A stretch of 9,187 nucleotides of DNA from Bacteroidota bacterium (GCA_021793535.1 JAJYSO010000042.1:1-9187); one strand, 5' to 3'. Counted from the first letter of the stretch, positions 1 through 6,775 are shown. Made by a program: numbers and translations. Notes: generated by a model from the sequence alone, not told the origin.

Positions 1-9
1 TTCCGATCT
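1..9. other. Residual Illumina TruSeq adapter end
   Basis: The first nine bases, TTCCGATCT, are identical to the last nine bases of the TruSeq adapters (which end GCTCTTCCGATCT). The nadA reading frame runs without interruption from base 12, but the codon across the junction (bases 9-11) is TGA, made partly of the last adapter base. The upstream stop is therefore very likely an assembly artefact and not a nonsense mutation. The match is seen directly; its adapter origin is inference. Confidence 0.8.
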
Positions 10-11
10 GA

Positions 12-479
12 CGTGATTTAGTGCTATGGCAAGGTTCCTGCATTGTTCACGAAGCTTTCTCCTTTGATAAATTGTTGAAATTAAAAATTCAGTATCCTGA
101 GGCCAAAATTGTTGCACACCCAGAGTCGGAACCTCATGTTTTGGACGTAGCGAATTTTGTAGGCTCGACCAGCAAAATGATTGCCTACATTGAGCAATCG
201 GCCAGCACTTCTTTTATTGTTGGAACAGAGGTAGGGCTGCTTCACGAGCTCAGCAAGCGCGTTCCTGAAAAAACACTTATCCCGCTCCCTACACATGAAG
301 ACAATACTTGTGCCTGTAGTGAATGTGCTTTTATGAAGGTCAATACCTTGGAAAAAGTATATAGATGCTTGGCTTTTGAAGAGCCTGAAATTAAGGTGGA
401 CCCGCATATTTTTGAAGATGCAAAAGCTCCATTGGTAAAGATGATTAACTTCCCGAGTCAAGTACTTCAAAAAAGTTAA
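12..479 (+). CDS. nadA: Quinolinate synthase NadA, C-terminal part (5' truncated)
   Basis: NadA condenses iminoaspartate with dihydroxyacetone phosphate to give quinolinate, a step of de novo NAD synthesis in the cytoplasm; it carries a [4Fe-4S] cluster held by three cysteines. The visible 156 codons start with RDLVLWQGSC, so GTG at 21 is an internal valine and not a start. NadA landmarks seen in order: WQGSCIVHE with the middle cluster cysteine (codon 39-41), AHPE, VGSTSKM, FIVGTEVGLLHEL, and CACSECAFMKVNTLEK, a CxCxxC whose last cysteine (codon 324-326) is the likely third ligand. The N-terminal half, with the first cluster cysteine and substrate-binding residues, lies beyond the left edge. 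The normal C-terminus ends at TAA 477-479. No intrinsic terminator directly follows; a weak hairpin lies about 240 bases on. Identity is secure from the motifs. Confidence 0.95.
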   Translation, partial: RDLVLWQGSCIVHEAFSFDKLLKLKIQYPEAKIVAHPESEPHVLDVANFVGSTSKMIAYIEQSASTSFIVGTEVGLLHELSKRVPEKTLIPLPTHEDNTCACSECAFMKVNTLEKVYRCLAFEEPEIKVDPHIFEDAKAPLVKMINFPSQVLQKS

Positions 480-816
480 GCCTTTTTTGTTTCTGTTTTA
501 GAGACTATAATTAAGCGTAGTATCTCAGCTGTATTCCCTGATATTGAAGAAGGGGTCTTTTCCAGATTCTTTTATCGCCATGCCTGCTCCTTTGGAACCT
601 ATGGGTGACAAACCCGATATGAGATTCTTGGATGTGGGATTTCTCTATTTTATTGCATCAATCAAATAGGGAATACCATCAACATAAAAGCCTTGCGTTA
701 AATATTTTTAAGGTGAAAAAGCAGTATAAACATACTGTTTTCATGTTGGATTAAAATCCACAAGAAGAGTGTATGTGCTGTATAAGCAAGCATTTAAATT
801 TAATCATCTTAACGCT
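480..816. other. Intergenic stretch with no convincing gene
   Basis: No recognised gene lies in these 337 bases. The plus strand has an unbroken frame of about 52 codons ending at TAG 667-669, whose only ATG is at 580; that ATG would give a 29-residue peptide beginning MPAPLEPMGD, with no ribosome binding site. The minus strand also has frames of about 30-40 codons across 490-640. This could be a gene remnant, a DNA-level repeat or chance; nothing here separates these. A hairpin at 718-741 is listed separately. Confidence 0.6.
718..741. terminator. Hairpin with A/T flanks: weak terminator or operator
   Basis: The perfect inverted repeat CAGTAT (722-727) / ATACTG (732-737) surrounds the four-base loop AAAC. 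A G-T wobble and three A-T pairs extend the stem to about ten pairs, followed by TTTTC. The A-tract before and T-tract after suit a weak, possibly bidirectional terminator, but the stem is poor in G+C. It lies about 80 bases before the oxidoreductase start, so an operator role is equally possible. Confidence 0.35.
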
Positions 817-1545
817 ATGGGAAGTTTTAATAATTTATCTGCGGTTTTTGTGAATTGTACTTTGAAGAAATCTCCGCAGAAAAGTCATACAGAAAGGCTG
901 ATGAGGGTCGCTCAACAAATCATGCACAAGGAGGGGGTGCGCCTTGACCTTATTCGACTGGTTGATCACAAAGTGCCTCCTGGTGTTTTTCCAGACATGA
1001 CTGAAAAGGGCTGGGAAGAGGATGAGTGGCCAACGCTTTTTGAACGCATCATAAAAGCAGATATACTGGTTATTGGTTCTCCGATTTGGCTGGGACAAAA
1101 GTCATCTGTCGCCCAAAAGCTTATCGAACGTCTTTATGCGATGAGTGATAAAACAAATGAAAAAGGTCAATATATCTATTATGGAAAAGTAGGAGGGTGT
1201 ATAATTACTGGAAATGAGGATGGGGTAAAACATTGTGGGATGAGTATCCTTTATTCCCTTCAGCATTTAGGGTATGTTATTCCCCCACAGGCAGATGCGG
1301 GGTGGTTAGGTGAAATCGGCCCAGGTCCTAGTTATGGGGATACAGAATGGGAAGGGAAGAAGCTAGATAAACCGGTAGGCTTTGACCATGAATTTACCAA
1401 TAGAAATACCACTTTTATGGCCTATAATGTAATGCATTTGGCTGAGATATTAAAGCAGATAGGGGGGCTTCCAGCCTATGGGAACTCTAGAGACCAGTGG
1501 GAAGATGGAAAACGCTGGGGTTTTCAAAAACCTCAAACCTCGTGA
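817..1545 (+). CDS. Flavodoxin-fold NAD(P)H-dependent oxidoreductase
   Basis: Predicted cytoplasmic FMN-binding oxidoreductase of the NADPH-dependent FMN reductase / flavodoxin-like family; its substrate cannot be told from sequence. The 242-residue protein has the expected order: a beta strand and phosphate-binding loop at residues 8-28 (AVFVNCTLKKSP...SHTERL), a PDMTEKGWEEDEWP segment at 59-72, the flavin-contacting loop ADILVIGSPIWLGQKSS at 81-97, YYGKVGGCIITGNEDG at 121-136, and conserved LYSLQHLGY and IPPQADAGW segments at 145-163. I chose ATG 817 because family members begin just before the first strand; GTG 769 would add 16 residues with no family resemblance. There is no clear Shine-Dalgarno sequence. 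The small Rho_N-type gene follows after 78 bases and may be co-transcribed. No signal peptide is present. Family assignment is firm, exact reaction unknown. Confidence 0.88.
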   Translation: MGSFNNLSAVFVNCTLKKSPQKSHTERLMRVAQQIMHKEGVRLDLIRLVDHKVPPGVFPDMTEKGWEEDEWPTLFERIIKADILVIGSPIWLGQKSSVAQKLIERLYAMSDKTNEKGQYIYYGKVGGCIITGNEDGVKHCGMSILYSLQHLGYVIPPQADAGWLGEIGPGPSYGDTEWEGKKLDKPVGFDHEFTNRNTTFMAYNVMHLAEILKQIGGLPAYGNSRDQWEDGKRWGFQKPQTS

Positions 1546-1623
1546 TCGTGGATGAGAAGGAAGGCACTTAAGCAGAACAAGAAAAAGGACAACGGATTAC
1601 AAATTAGTTTAAAACCAAATGTT

Positions 1624-1872
1624 ATGGCTAAGGATCATGGGAATCAAATTAAGAACGATGAGAAGTATGAGGCTTTGCGCGATCAGGGGATGGGTAAAAC
1701 CAAAGCTGCCCGAATTGCCAATACCAAAAATTCGGGTAAAAAAGGCGGTAAGGCTAAGAAATATGAAGAACGGACTAAAAAGGAACTGCTTGAGCAGGCC
1801 AAAAAGGTAGGGGTTAAAGGCCGGCATAAAATGAATAAAGATGAGCTTATTCAGGCATTGCGTAAGGGATAA
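1624..1872 (+). CDS. Small basic protein with Rho_N-like C-terminus (DUF7218-type)
   Basis: An 82-residue, very lysine-rich protein. The N-terminal part (MAKDHG, then KYEALRDQG and KTKAARIANT, residues 1-34) and a glycine/lysine linker (GKKGGKAKKYEE, 38-49) match the layout of small bacterial proteins usually annotated as Rho termination factor N-terminal domain proteins. The C-terminus (residues 51-81: TKKELLEQAKKVG then MNKDELIQALRK) is the helix-turn-helix-like Rho_N/SAP-type motif that often binds nucleic acid. It is not Rho itself: there is no ATPase domain. The frame is open upstream to ATG 1552, but the family starts at MAKDHG, so ATG 1624 is preferred; neither start has a good ribosome binding site. 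Binding of DNA or RNA is inferred from charge and motif. No intrinsic terminator is obvious after the stop. Confidence 0.85.
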   Translation: MAKDHGNQIKNDEKYEALRDQGMGKTKAARIANTKNSGKKGGKAKKYEERTKKELLEQAKKVGVKGRHKMNKDELIQALRKG

Positions 1873-2004
1873 AAAAACGAATACACTCCTTTACGGCCTA
1901 GAATATCACAATTATGTCATAAAAAAAGTTAAAAACAGGCAGTAATTTTTGTTTTTGAGTATAAATCAAAGAAAATTATTATTTTTCTACCTTAAACGGT
2001 AAAT

Positions 2005-3339
2005 ATGATTGACTCAAAAAGAGCCCCTATTAGCAAAGTCGTTTTACCCATCCAGAGTTTTATCCAAAAAGAAAGATCCAGCGGTCTTGTTCTGGGGATA
2101 AGTGTTCTTCTTGCTTTGACGTTGGCCAATTCTCCTTGGCGCGATTACTATTTTAAGTTTTTAGCTCATAAATTGGGGATATTAATTAATGCCAACCCTT
2201 TTATAGAGCTGAGCCTGCGGCACTGGATCAATGATGGCTTAATGGCGATTTTCTTTTTTGTGGTTGGCCTGGAGTTGAAAAGAGAGATAGTGGCTGGTGA
2301 ATTTGCCAATCCACGCAATGCAGTACTGCCCATAATGGCCGCCGTTGGTGGTATGGTGATCCCCGCATTAATATATGTAGGGCTTAACCCTACGGGAGCT
2401 GTACAAAACGGATGGGGGATTCCCATGGCTACCGATATAGCTTTTGCCTTGGGGGTTTTATATCTTCTAGGGGACCGCATCCCGCTTTCAGTAAAGGTAT
2501 TTTTAACAGCAGTGGCTATTGTCGATGATATAGGGGCCGTTTTGGTGATTGCCTTTTTTTACACTTCGGATATTTCAATGGTAAACCTCGGGATCGGATT
2601 GCTTTTCCTTATCCTAATGTTTATTGGTAATCGTATGGGGGTGAGAAACATTTTATTCTATGCCATTTTGGGTATTGGAGGTGCATGGACGTTGTTTCTC
2701 TTATCCGGCGTTCATGCTACTATCGCTGCGGTTCTGGCAGCGTTTATCATTCCTGCAGATGTGCGGATAAATGAACAGATTTTTATTGCGCGTATTAAAA
2801 AACATTTGACACGGTTTAAAGCTGCGGATCCTAATGGCTATCCTACCTTGACCAATGAGCAATTGTATATCCTGGATAGATTAGCCAAAGATAACAAAAA
2901 GGCAATGCCTCCTTTGCAGCGATTGGAACATGCCTTGCATCCTTTTGTTGCCTTTGTGATCATTCCTATTTTTGCTTTGGCCAATGCAGGTGTCTCTTTC
3001 ATGGATATTGATAGGGCCACTTTATTGGAAACCAATGTTGCCCTTGGTATAGCCTTAGGCCTATTGCTCGGGAAAGTTTTGGGCATTATGGGATTGACCT
3101 GGTTATCGGTAAAATTGAAGTTAGCTCCTTTTCCGGAAGGTATGAATTATAAGACTCTTTTTGGGGTAAGCTTATTGGCCGCTATAGGTTTTACTATGTC
3201 TCTATTTATCACCCAGTTGGCCTTCATCGATGAAAGTTATCAATTACAAGCAAAAATCGGAATATTTATAGCCTCTATTTTAGGAGGAGCACTAGGATAT
3301 GGTATTCTTAGAAGCCAGGGGAAAGCCCAGAAAGGATGA
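2005..3339 (+). CDS. nhaA: Na+/H+ antiporter NhaA
   Basis: Inner-membrane electrogenic antiporter that exports Na+ (or Li+) in exchange for H+, giving sodium tolerance and pH homeostasis. The 444-residue protein has the 12-helix NhaA pattern and its signature residues: VVGLELKRE at 86-94, ATDIAFALGVL at 142-152 with D144 (equivalent of E. coli D133), AIVDDIGAV at 171-179 with the ion-binding pair D174/D175 (E. coli D163/D164), FALANAGV at 323-330, and GLLLGKVLGI at 352-361 with K357 (equivalent of K300). LLAAIGFTMSLFI at 390-402 is the last conserved core segment. It is longer than the 388-residue E. coli protein mainly because of a charged loop of about 60 residues (252-311), which I believe is common in Bacteroidota homologues. 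ATG 2005 has no clear Shine-Dalgarno sequence. It stands alone, facing the XRE gene tail to tail with 30 bases between stops. Confidence 0.97.
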   Translation: MIDSKRAPISKVVLPIQSFIQKERSSGLVLGISVLLALTLANSPWRDYYFKFLAHKLGILINANPFIELSLRHWINDGLMAIFFFVVGLELKREIVAGEFANPRNAVLPIMAAVGGMVIPALIYVGLNPTGAVQNGWGIPMATDIAFALGVLYLLGDRIPLSVKVFLTAVAIVDDIGAVLVIAFFYTSDISMVNLGIGLLFLILMFIGNRMGVRNILFYAILGIGGAWTLFLLSGVHATIAAVLAAFIIPADVRINEQIFIARIKKHLTRFKAADPNGYPTLTNEQLYILDRLAKDNKKAMPPLQRLEHALHPFVAFVIIPIFALANAGVSFMDIDRATLLETNVALGIALGLLLGKVLGIMGLTWLSVKLKLAPFPEGMNYKTLFGVSLLAAIGFTMSLFITQLAFIDESYQLQAKIGIFIASILGGALGYGILRSQGKAQKG

Positions 3340-3369
3340 ACAAAAAACAGTTAAGAGGAGGTTGAGCTT

Positions 3370-3786
3370 CTAATTGTGTTTACCCAACAGTTTCTCTAGG
3401 TATACCACTTTTGCTTTTTCGGCTTCTAATAAACGTTCATATAGCTTTTTATTCTCCTCCACGGCCTCCATTAGTTTATCCAAGGGGTTAAAGTTACAAT
3501 TATTGGGATGAAATGTTCCTTGGCTATTACTAAAGCTGTTATCGTTAAAATTGTTGAAATAATTAATAGCCAATTCCTCAGAAAAATTTTCGATTGCTTC
3601 CCTCGTTACTCCTAATGCCTTTGCCACTTTTTCGAGTTTTTCCTCTTCCAGAGTCTCACTTTGCTCTATATGGGAAATCGTCTGCTGGCTCACACCGAGT
3701 TCTATCGCCAGTGCTTCCTGTTTCATATTGCGCAGTTCTCGAATACGGCTTATTTTTCTTCCAATATGGGGGGCAGTCGTGCTCAT
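3370..3786 (-). CDS. XRE-family transcriptional regulator with C-terminal coiled coil
   Basis: A 138-residue cytoplasmic DNA-binding protein. Residues 9-67 form a Cro/C1-type helix-turn-helix: KISRIRELRNMKQEALAIELGV, then SQQTISHIEQSE (recognition helix), then EEKLEKVAKALGVT. After IENFSEE comes an asparagine-rich linker (residues 76-100), then a strongly charged amphipathic helix (102-135) with regular leucines, probably a coiled coil for dimerisation. No ligand or protease domain is present. It is divergent from the 105-aa / HEPN pair, with 130 bases between start codons, so those genes are its natural candidate targets along with its own promoter. An exact TAnnTTTG box ends only 4 bases before its ATG. 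Such regulators are common in Bacteroidota, often near mobile or defence genes; the target assignment is inference from position. Confidence 0.9.
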   Translation of the reverse strand: MSTTAPHIGRKISRIRELRNMKQEALAIELGVSQQTISHIEQSETLEEEKLEKVAKALGVTREAIENFSEELAINYFNNFNDNSFSNSQGTFHPNNCNFNPLDKLMEAVEENKKLYERLLEAEKAKVVYLEKLLGKHN

Positions 3787-3790
3787 ATCA

Positions 3791-3798
3791 CAAAGGTA
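3791..3798 (-). promoter_or_regulatory. -7 box of the XRE gene (TACCTTTG)
   Basis: On the minus strand these bases read TACCTTTG, an exact match to the Bacteroidota -7 consensus TAnnTTTG. The box ends 4 bases before the XRE start codon, so transcription would begin at or almost at the ATG and give a leaderless or near-leaderless mRNA. No TTG is present at the usual -33 spacing, which lowers confidence. Confidence 0.45.
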
Positions 3799-3916
3799 TT
3801 AACTTTTATTAATTTGCGGCGTTGGTAAATTACAACTTTCTTTTGGTTTTTTACAAGCCCAATTCGTGTATTCCTTCACTTTCTTGTCGTTTCTTTATCT
3901 CTCATACGGTAAGAAG

Positions 3917-4234
3917 ATGAATGCGCGAAACATAAAAAAAATGATAGAGAGTGATGAACCCATTGCTCTTATCCGGTATTTTGAATGGATGCGTTTGTCT
4001 CGCGATCATCAACATGTCAAATATATACTTTTAAGAATCAATTACCGTAATCGCACGATTAAGGAAATCCCAATTCCGGACGAATTGGTACCCTATGTAA
4101 TTTCAAAACTCTCGGAATTTAAAAAGGTAATCAAAGAGGAAAACGGGAGTGTATGGGAACGCCATGATTTTCGAATGACCGTGCAACAAGATGTTTCCCC
4201 TTTGGCCTTGCGACAATTCCTCGGAGAAGAATAA
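3917..4234 (+). CDS. Uncharacterised 105-aa protein, first gene of HEPN operon
   Basis: I do not recognise the family. The 105 residues contain no signal peptide or membrane segment. Residues 3-30 look helical (IKKMIESDEPIALIRYFEWM), 35-45 look like a beta strand (HVKYILLRINY), 55-75 are another likely helix (DELVPYVISKLSEFKKVIKE), and the C-terminus (90-105) is acidic/helical. The composition is mixed and charged, fitting a soluble protein of about 12 kDa. ATG 3917 is preferred because GTAAGAAG precedes it; an in-frame GTG at 3866 would add 17 hydrophobic residues (MYSFTFLSFLYLSYGKK), which resemble read-through of a non-coding leader. Its stop is 3 bases before the HEPN gene's ATG, so the two are almost certainly co-transcribed and perhaps act together. 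The divergent XRE gene may regulate them. Coding status is well supported by the operon arrangement; function is unknown. Confidence 0.75.
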   Translation: MNARNIKKMIESDEPIALIRYFEWMRLSRDHQHVKYILLRINYRNRTIKEIPIPDELVPYVISKLSEFKKVIKEENGSVWERHDFRMTVQQDVSPLALRQFLGEE

Positions 4235-4237
4235 AGA

Positions 4238-5395
4238 ATGAAAACTATGGAACGAAAAGAACAACTTATCATTGAACAATTGGTAGAGACCCTTCCGGTA
4301 AGGGCCATTTATGTTATTCCTTTTTTGAAAAACCCCGAAAAACAGCTGTTTTTAATCCTTTGTTCTGAAGGAACGAATGTGAAGGGGCTTTCCGGTTTAT
4401 CCGCTCAATTTTTTCAAAGCCATCCCCAATACGTCTATCGTATTTATAAAGAGCATTATGCACTTGAACAGTGGAATGGAGGGAATATTTTCTTTCTTCA
4501 CGCGTTAATTCCAAAATATTTGGAATACGGTTCCTTACCGGGCTTTACCATAAGTTTTGAGCAAGCTCTTGAGCGTGCACAATCTACCTTTACCAAAGAG
4601 CATACAAAAGCTTTGAGTTTCCGTGAAGGGGCAAAGTTTTACCTTCAAAAGGAGAATTACTCTCTTGCTGCTTTTATGCTGCACCAAGCCATTGAATTGG
4701 GCTTTCGTACCGTAGAGCTCATCACCATGGGGAAGGAAAGAATCTGCCATAAAATTATGGACCATCAAAAATACGTTCAGTATTATATACCGGAGTTAGG
4801 CAACCTATTTTCTGAAATGAAAGACAAGGAACACAAACTGTTGATCGTGTTGGACATGGCTTATCGAGGGGTGCGCTACGAGCAGGATTATAAAATAGAT
4901 CACGACGCTTTTGAACTCTTGCAGATGAAGTTGGCAACGGTGTTGGAGATAGTGGAAGAAGAGTTTAAATGCAGATATGAATATTGTAAAGACGTCTTGC
5001 CTTTGGTCTGTTCTACTGAACTTGAAGTCAGAGATAAGATAGCGCGTATTGTGGACCGTAAACTAAGGCCCCTTGGAACACATCCAGAGAAATGGTATTA
5101 CCAAGCAGAATTTAGAGTGAATGGCCTCGCCGATATTCTATATGATATTGAGGGGATGTTAAAGGTGTGTATCGTGGCTTTAGAATATGGAGATTCGATG
5201 ATGCATAAATTAATTCCACAACCTCAGGTAAATGTACAAACTACCTTGGAGCATATCTTACAATTACTGCCCCTGGAGGAGATTGAAATGCTCGAAGAGA
5301 TTATTAATCGTTATCACCAAGAAGATGATGAAGATAAATTGGATGAACCTACGGAAATTTATGAATTAAGCTTGGCGGACTATTGTGAAAATTAA
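4238..5395 (+). CDS. HEPN protein with degenerate nucleotidyltransferase-like N-terminus
   Basis: A 385-residue soluble protein. Residues 10-100 have the strand/helix rhythm of a minimal nucleotidyltransferase fold (RAIYVIPFL, QLFLILCSEG, YVYRIYKEH, GNIFFLHALIPKYLEY) but lack the GS and DxD catalytic residues, so that part is probably inactive. Residues 118-245 are a HEPN domain: FREGAKFYLQKENYSLAAFMLHQAIELGFR, then PELGNLF and LDMAYRGVRYEQDY, the usual signatures of the NTase-linked HEPN subgroup. The RNase motif Rx4-6H of toxic HEPN proteins is absent from this domain; one RPLGTH (277-282) lies after it in an uncharacterised C-terminal region (250-385) with an acidic end. It follows the 105-aa gene by 3 bases; GAGAAG lies upstream of ATG 4238. 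HEPN domains occur in toxin-antitoxin, phage-defence and conjugative-element proteins, but which applies is not shown. Its stop overlaps the stop of the convergent protease gene. Confidence 0.85.
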   Translation: MKTMERKEQLIIEQLVETLPVRAIYVIPFLKNPEKQLFLILCSEGTNVKGLSGLSAQFFQSHPQYVYRIYKEHYALEQWNGGNIFFLHALIPKYLEYGSLPGFTISFEQALERAQSTFTKEHTKALSFREGAKFYLQKENYSLAAFMLHQAIELGFRTVELITMGKERICHKIMDHQKYVQYYIPELGNLFSEMKDKEHKLLIVLDMAYRGVRYEQDYKIDHDAFELLQMKLATVLEIVEEEFKCRYEYCKDVLPLVCSTELEVRDKIARIVDRKLRPLGTHPEKWYYQAEFRVNGLADILYDIEGMLKVCIVALEYGDSMMHKLIPQPQVNVQTTLEHILQLLPLEEIEMLEEIINRYHQEDDEDKLDEPTEIYELSLADYCEN

Positions 5396-6726
5396 GGATT
5401 TTCTACATACGGTATGGGGTCTTTTAAAGTCAATCCAAAGTTTATGATTTGCTTTCCTCTTTGGACGCTTAACCGGACGTAAGTTCCTTTTTTATCAAAA
5501 AAATATTTTTCAATTTGACTCAGGCTCAAATTTCGTGTTGCCTTTCCATTAATCGACACAATGTAATCTCCTTTTTTCAGCCCAACTTGATCGCAAGGTG
5601 CGTCTTTTCGACAACTCGAAATCATGTACTTTGGGGTTAAAGAGTAGCGGAATTTAAAGTGTTCTTTTTCGAATGAAACGGAATCTTTTAGATCTTCGTT
5701 GTCTTTGATGCTGAGTAGGAAGGCTAGAGCAGATGGTTCCCATACAAAATCGGTATGCTGAATTTTTATTCCACTTTTATTCACTAAAAAAGGGAGCTTA
5801 AAGTTCTTATTTTTACGTAAATAAATGACTTCGTTGGGGTAGTCAAAGATAATATGGAAGCGTTTGAGGACCTCATTTCCGATGGAGCCCTTCCGAGTGG
5901 AAACAGTTAATAAATAACGTAAGGAATTTGCGTCCAAAGTAGAAAGGATAGGTCTTGCTATTTTAAATGGACCGATATTTAGAGCGTTTATACGGCTCCT
6001 TTTTCCTCGAATAATTCCGTGTGCTCCTTGGCCTAAGACTGTATTTATATTTGGTGTATTTTCTACGAAACCTTTGATATATAATGGGAACAACCAGAGC
6101 GCATCGTTATTTCCCAAATCCAAGAGTAGTTTTAAGGCCTTCTCTTGGTCTCTCATCTGCACTCCTGCCTCAAGATAAGGTTGGCCTACTTCGATGGAGA
6201 TAGGAAGTTTTTCATATTTAGAAACCCTTAATTGATGGGAATCTCGGTATATGATTAAGTAGCGATTGGTGTAATCTATTTTGACCGGATATTTTCTAAA
6301 GAAATGATAACCAATTAACCCATTAATTGGAACATCCAGATGATTGAGGAAATTGAGTTCTTCACCAGAGATGATGTGTACAGTGTGATTGTCATCTACA
6401 AAATCGTTTCCAATTGTGACCTTGTTTCCGACGGTTTTTATACTTTGAATGTTCCCATCGGTACCCGTTCCCGAGAATTGAACTTTCTTTACTTGCGAGA
6501 AATCTTGATTTTCTCGGGTCTGACTGTATAGGACTGTAGCAGAGGCTCCTGTATCTAGAAGAAAAGTTAAGTGCTCCCCATTGACTTGAACAGGGATTAA
6601 AATGAGATTGTGAACCAATTTAAAAGGAATTCGAACCTGGTCCTTTTTTAATTGGAATCCTTCAGATTGCCCATTTGCGCCCCAATGGAAAATAAGAATA
6701 AAAACGAATATGAAATACCTCATCAT
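5392..6726 (-). CDS. Periplasmic double-lobed aspartyl protease with C-terminal PDZ domain
   Basis: A 444-residue secreted protein. Residues 1-19 form a type I signal peptide (MMRYFIFVFILIF, then GANG, probable cut before Q20). Lobe one has LTFLLDTGAS with catalytic D58, a flap at 85-92 (SGTGTDGN) and a GLIGYHFF closing motif at 136-143. Lobe two has KLLLDLGNND (D203), where the usual DT/SG is DLG, and a GSIGNEVLKRF closing motif at 280-290. Residues 366-435 form a PDZ domain (APCDQVGLKKGDYIVSINGK). This is the layout of retropepsin-like proteases with two lobes in one chain, likely acting on peptides or proteins in the periplasm. If D203 with leucine next to it cannot work, the second lobe may only support structure or binding. 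ATG 6726 and ATG 6723 are both possible starts. A possible activator-type promoter lies about 225 bases upstream. The 3' end overlaps the convergent HEPN stop by four bases. Confidence 0.9.
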   Translation of the reverse strand: MMRYFIFVFILIFHWGANGQSEGFQLKKDQVRIPFKLVHNLILIPVQVNGEHLTFLLDTGASATVLYSQTRENQDFSQVKKVQFSGTGTDGNIQSIKTVGNKVTIGNDFVDDNHTVHIISGEELNFLNHLDVPINGLIGYHFFRKYPVKIDYTNRYLIIYRDSHQLRVSKYEKLPISIEVGQPYLEAGVQMRDQEKALKLLLDLGNNDALWLFPLYIKGFVENTPNINTVLGQGAHGIIRGKRSRINALNIGPFKIARPILSTLDANSLRYLLTVSTRKGSIGNEVLKRFHIIFDYPNEVIYLRKNKNFKLPFLVNKSGIKIQHTDFVWEPSALAFLLSIKDNEDLKDSVSFEKEHFKFRYSLTPKYMISSCRKDAPCDQVGLKKGDYIVSINGKATRNLSLSQIEKYFFDKKGTYVRLSVQRGKQIINFGLTLKDPIPYVENP

Positions 6727-6765
6727 ACTGAACCAATTTTATCACTTGTTTTTTAACGTATGCCT

Positions 6766-6775
6766 AGGAGGTGAT
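6766..6775 (-). promoter_or_regulatory. Copy of the 16S rRNA anti-Shine-Dalgarno sequence in a leader
   Basis: On the minus strand these bases read ATCACCTCCT, identical to the conserved 3' end of 16S rRNA that carries the anti-Shine-Dalgarno sequence. It would lie about 40 bases before the PDZ protease start codon in that gene's leader. The plus strand reads AGGAGGTGAT but no ORF of useful length follows. The identity is seen directly; function is unknown and chance is possible. Confidence 0.3.

Noticed and set aside
769..816. GTG start at 769 for the oxidoreductase
   Set aside because: It adds 16 residues with no family resemblance; the flavodoxin fold begins just after ATG 817.
1552..1623. 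Upstream ATG for the Rho_N-type protein
   Set aside because: It adds 24 basic residues not seen in the family, whose members begin MAKDHG; no ribosome binding site favours it.
1951..1959. TAATTTTTG before nhaA as a -7 box
   Set aside because: It has one extra base compared with TAnnTTTG and no TTG at the -33 distance.
3866..3916. GTG start giving a hydrophobic N-terminus to the 105-aa protein
   Set aside because: The segment looks like a signal peptide but lacks an N-terminal positive charge and cleavage site; ATG 3917 has a purine-rich site before it.
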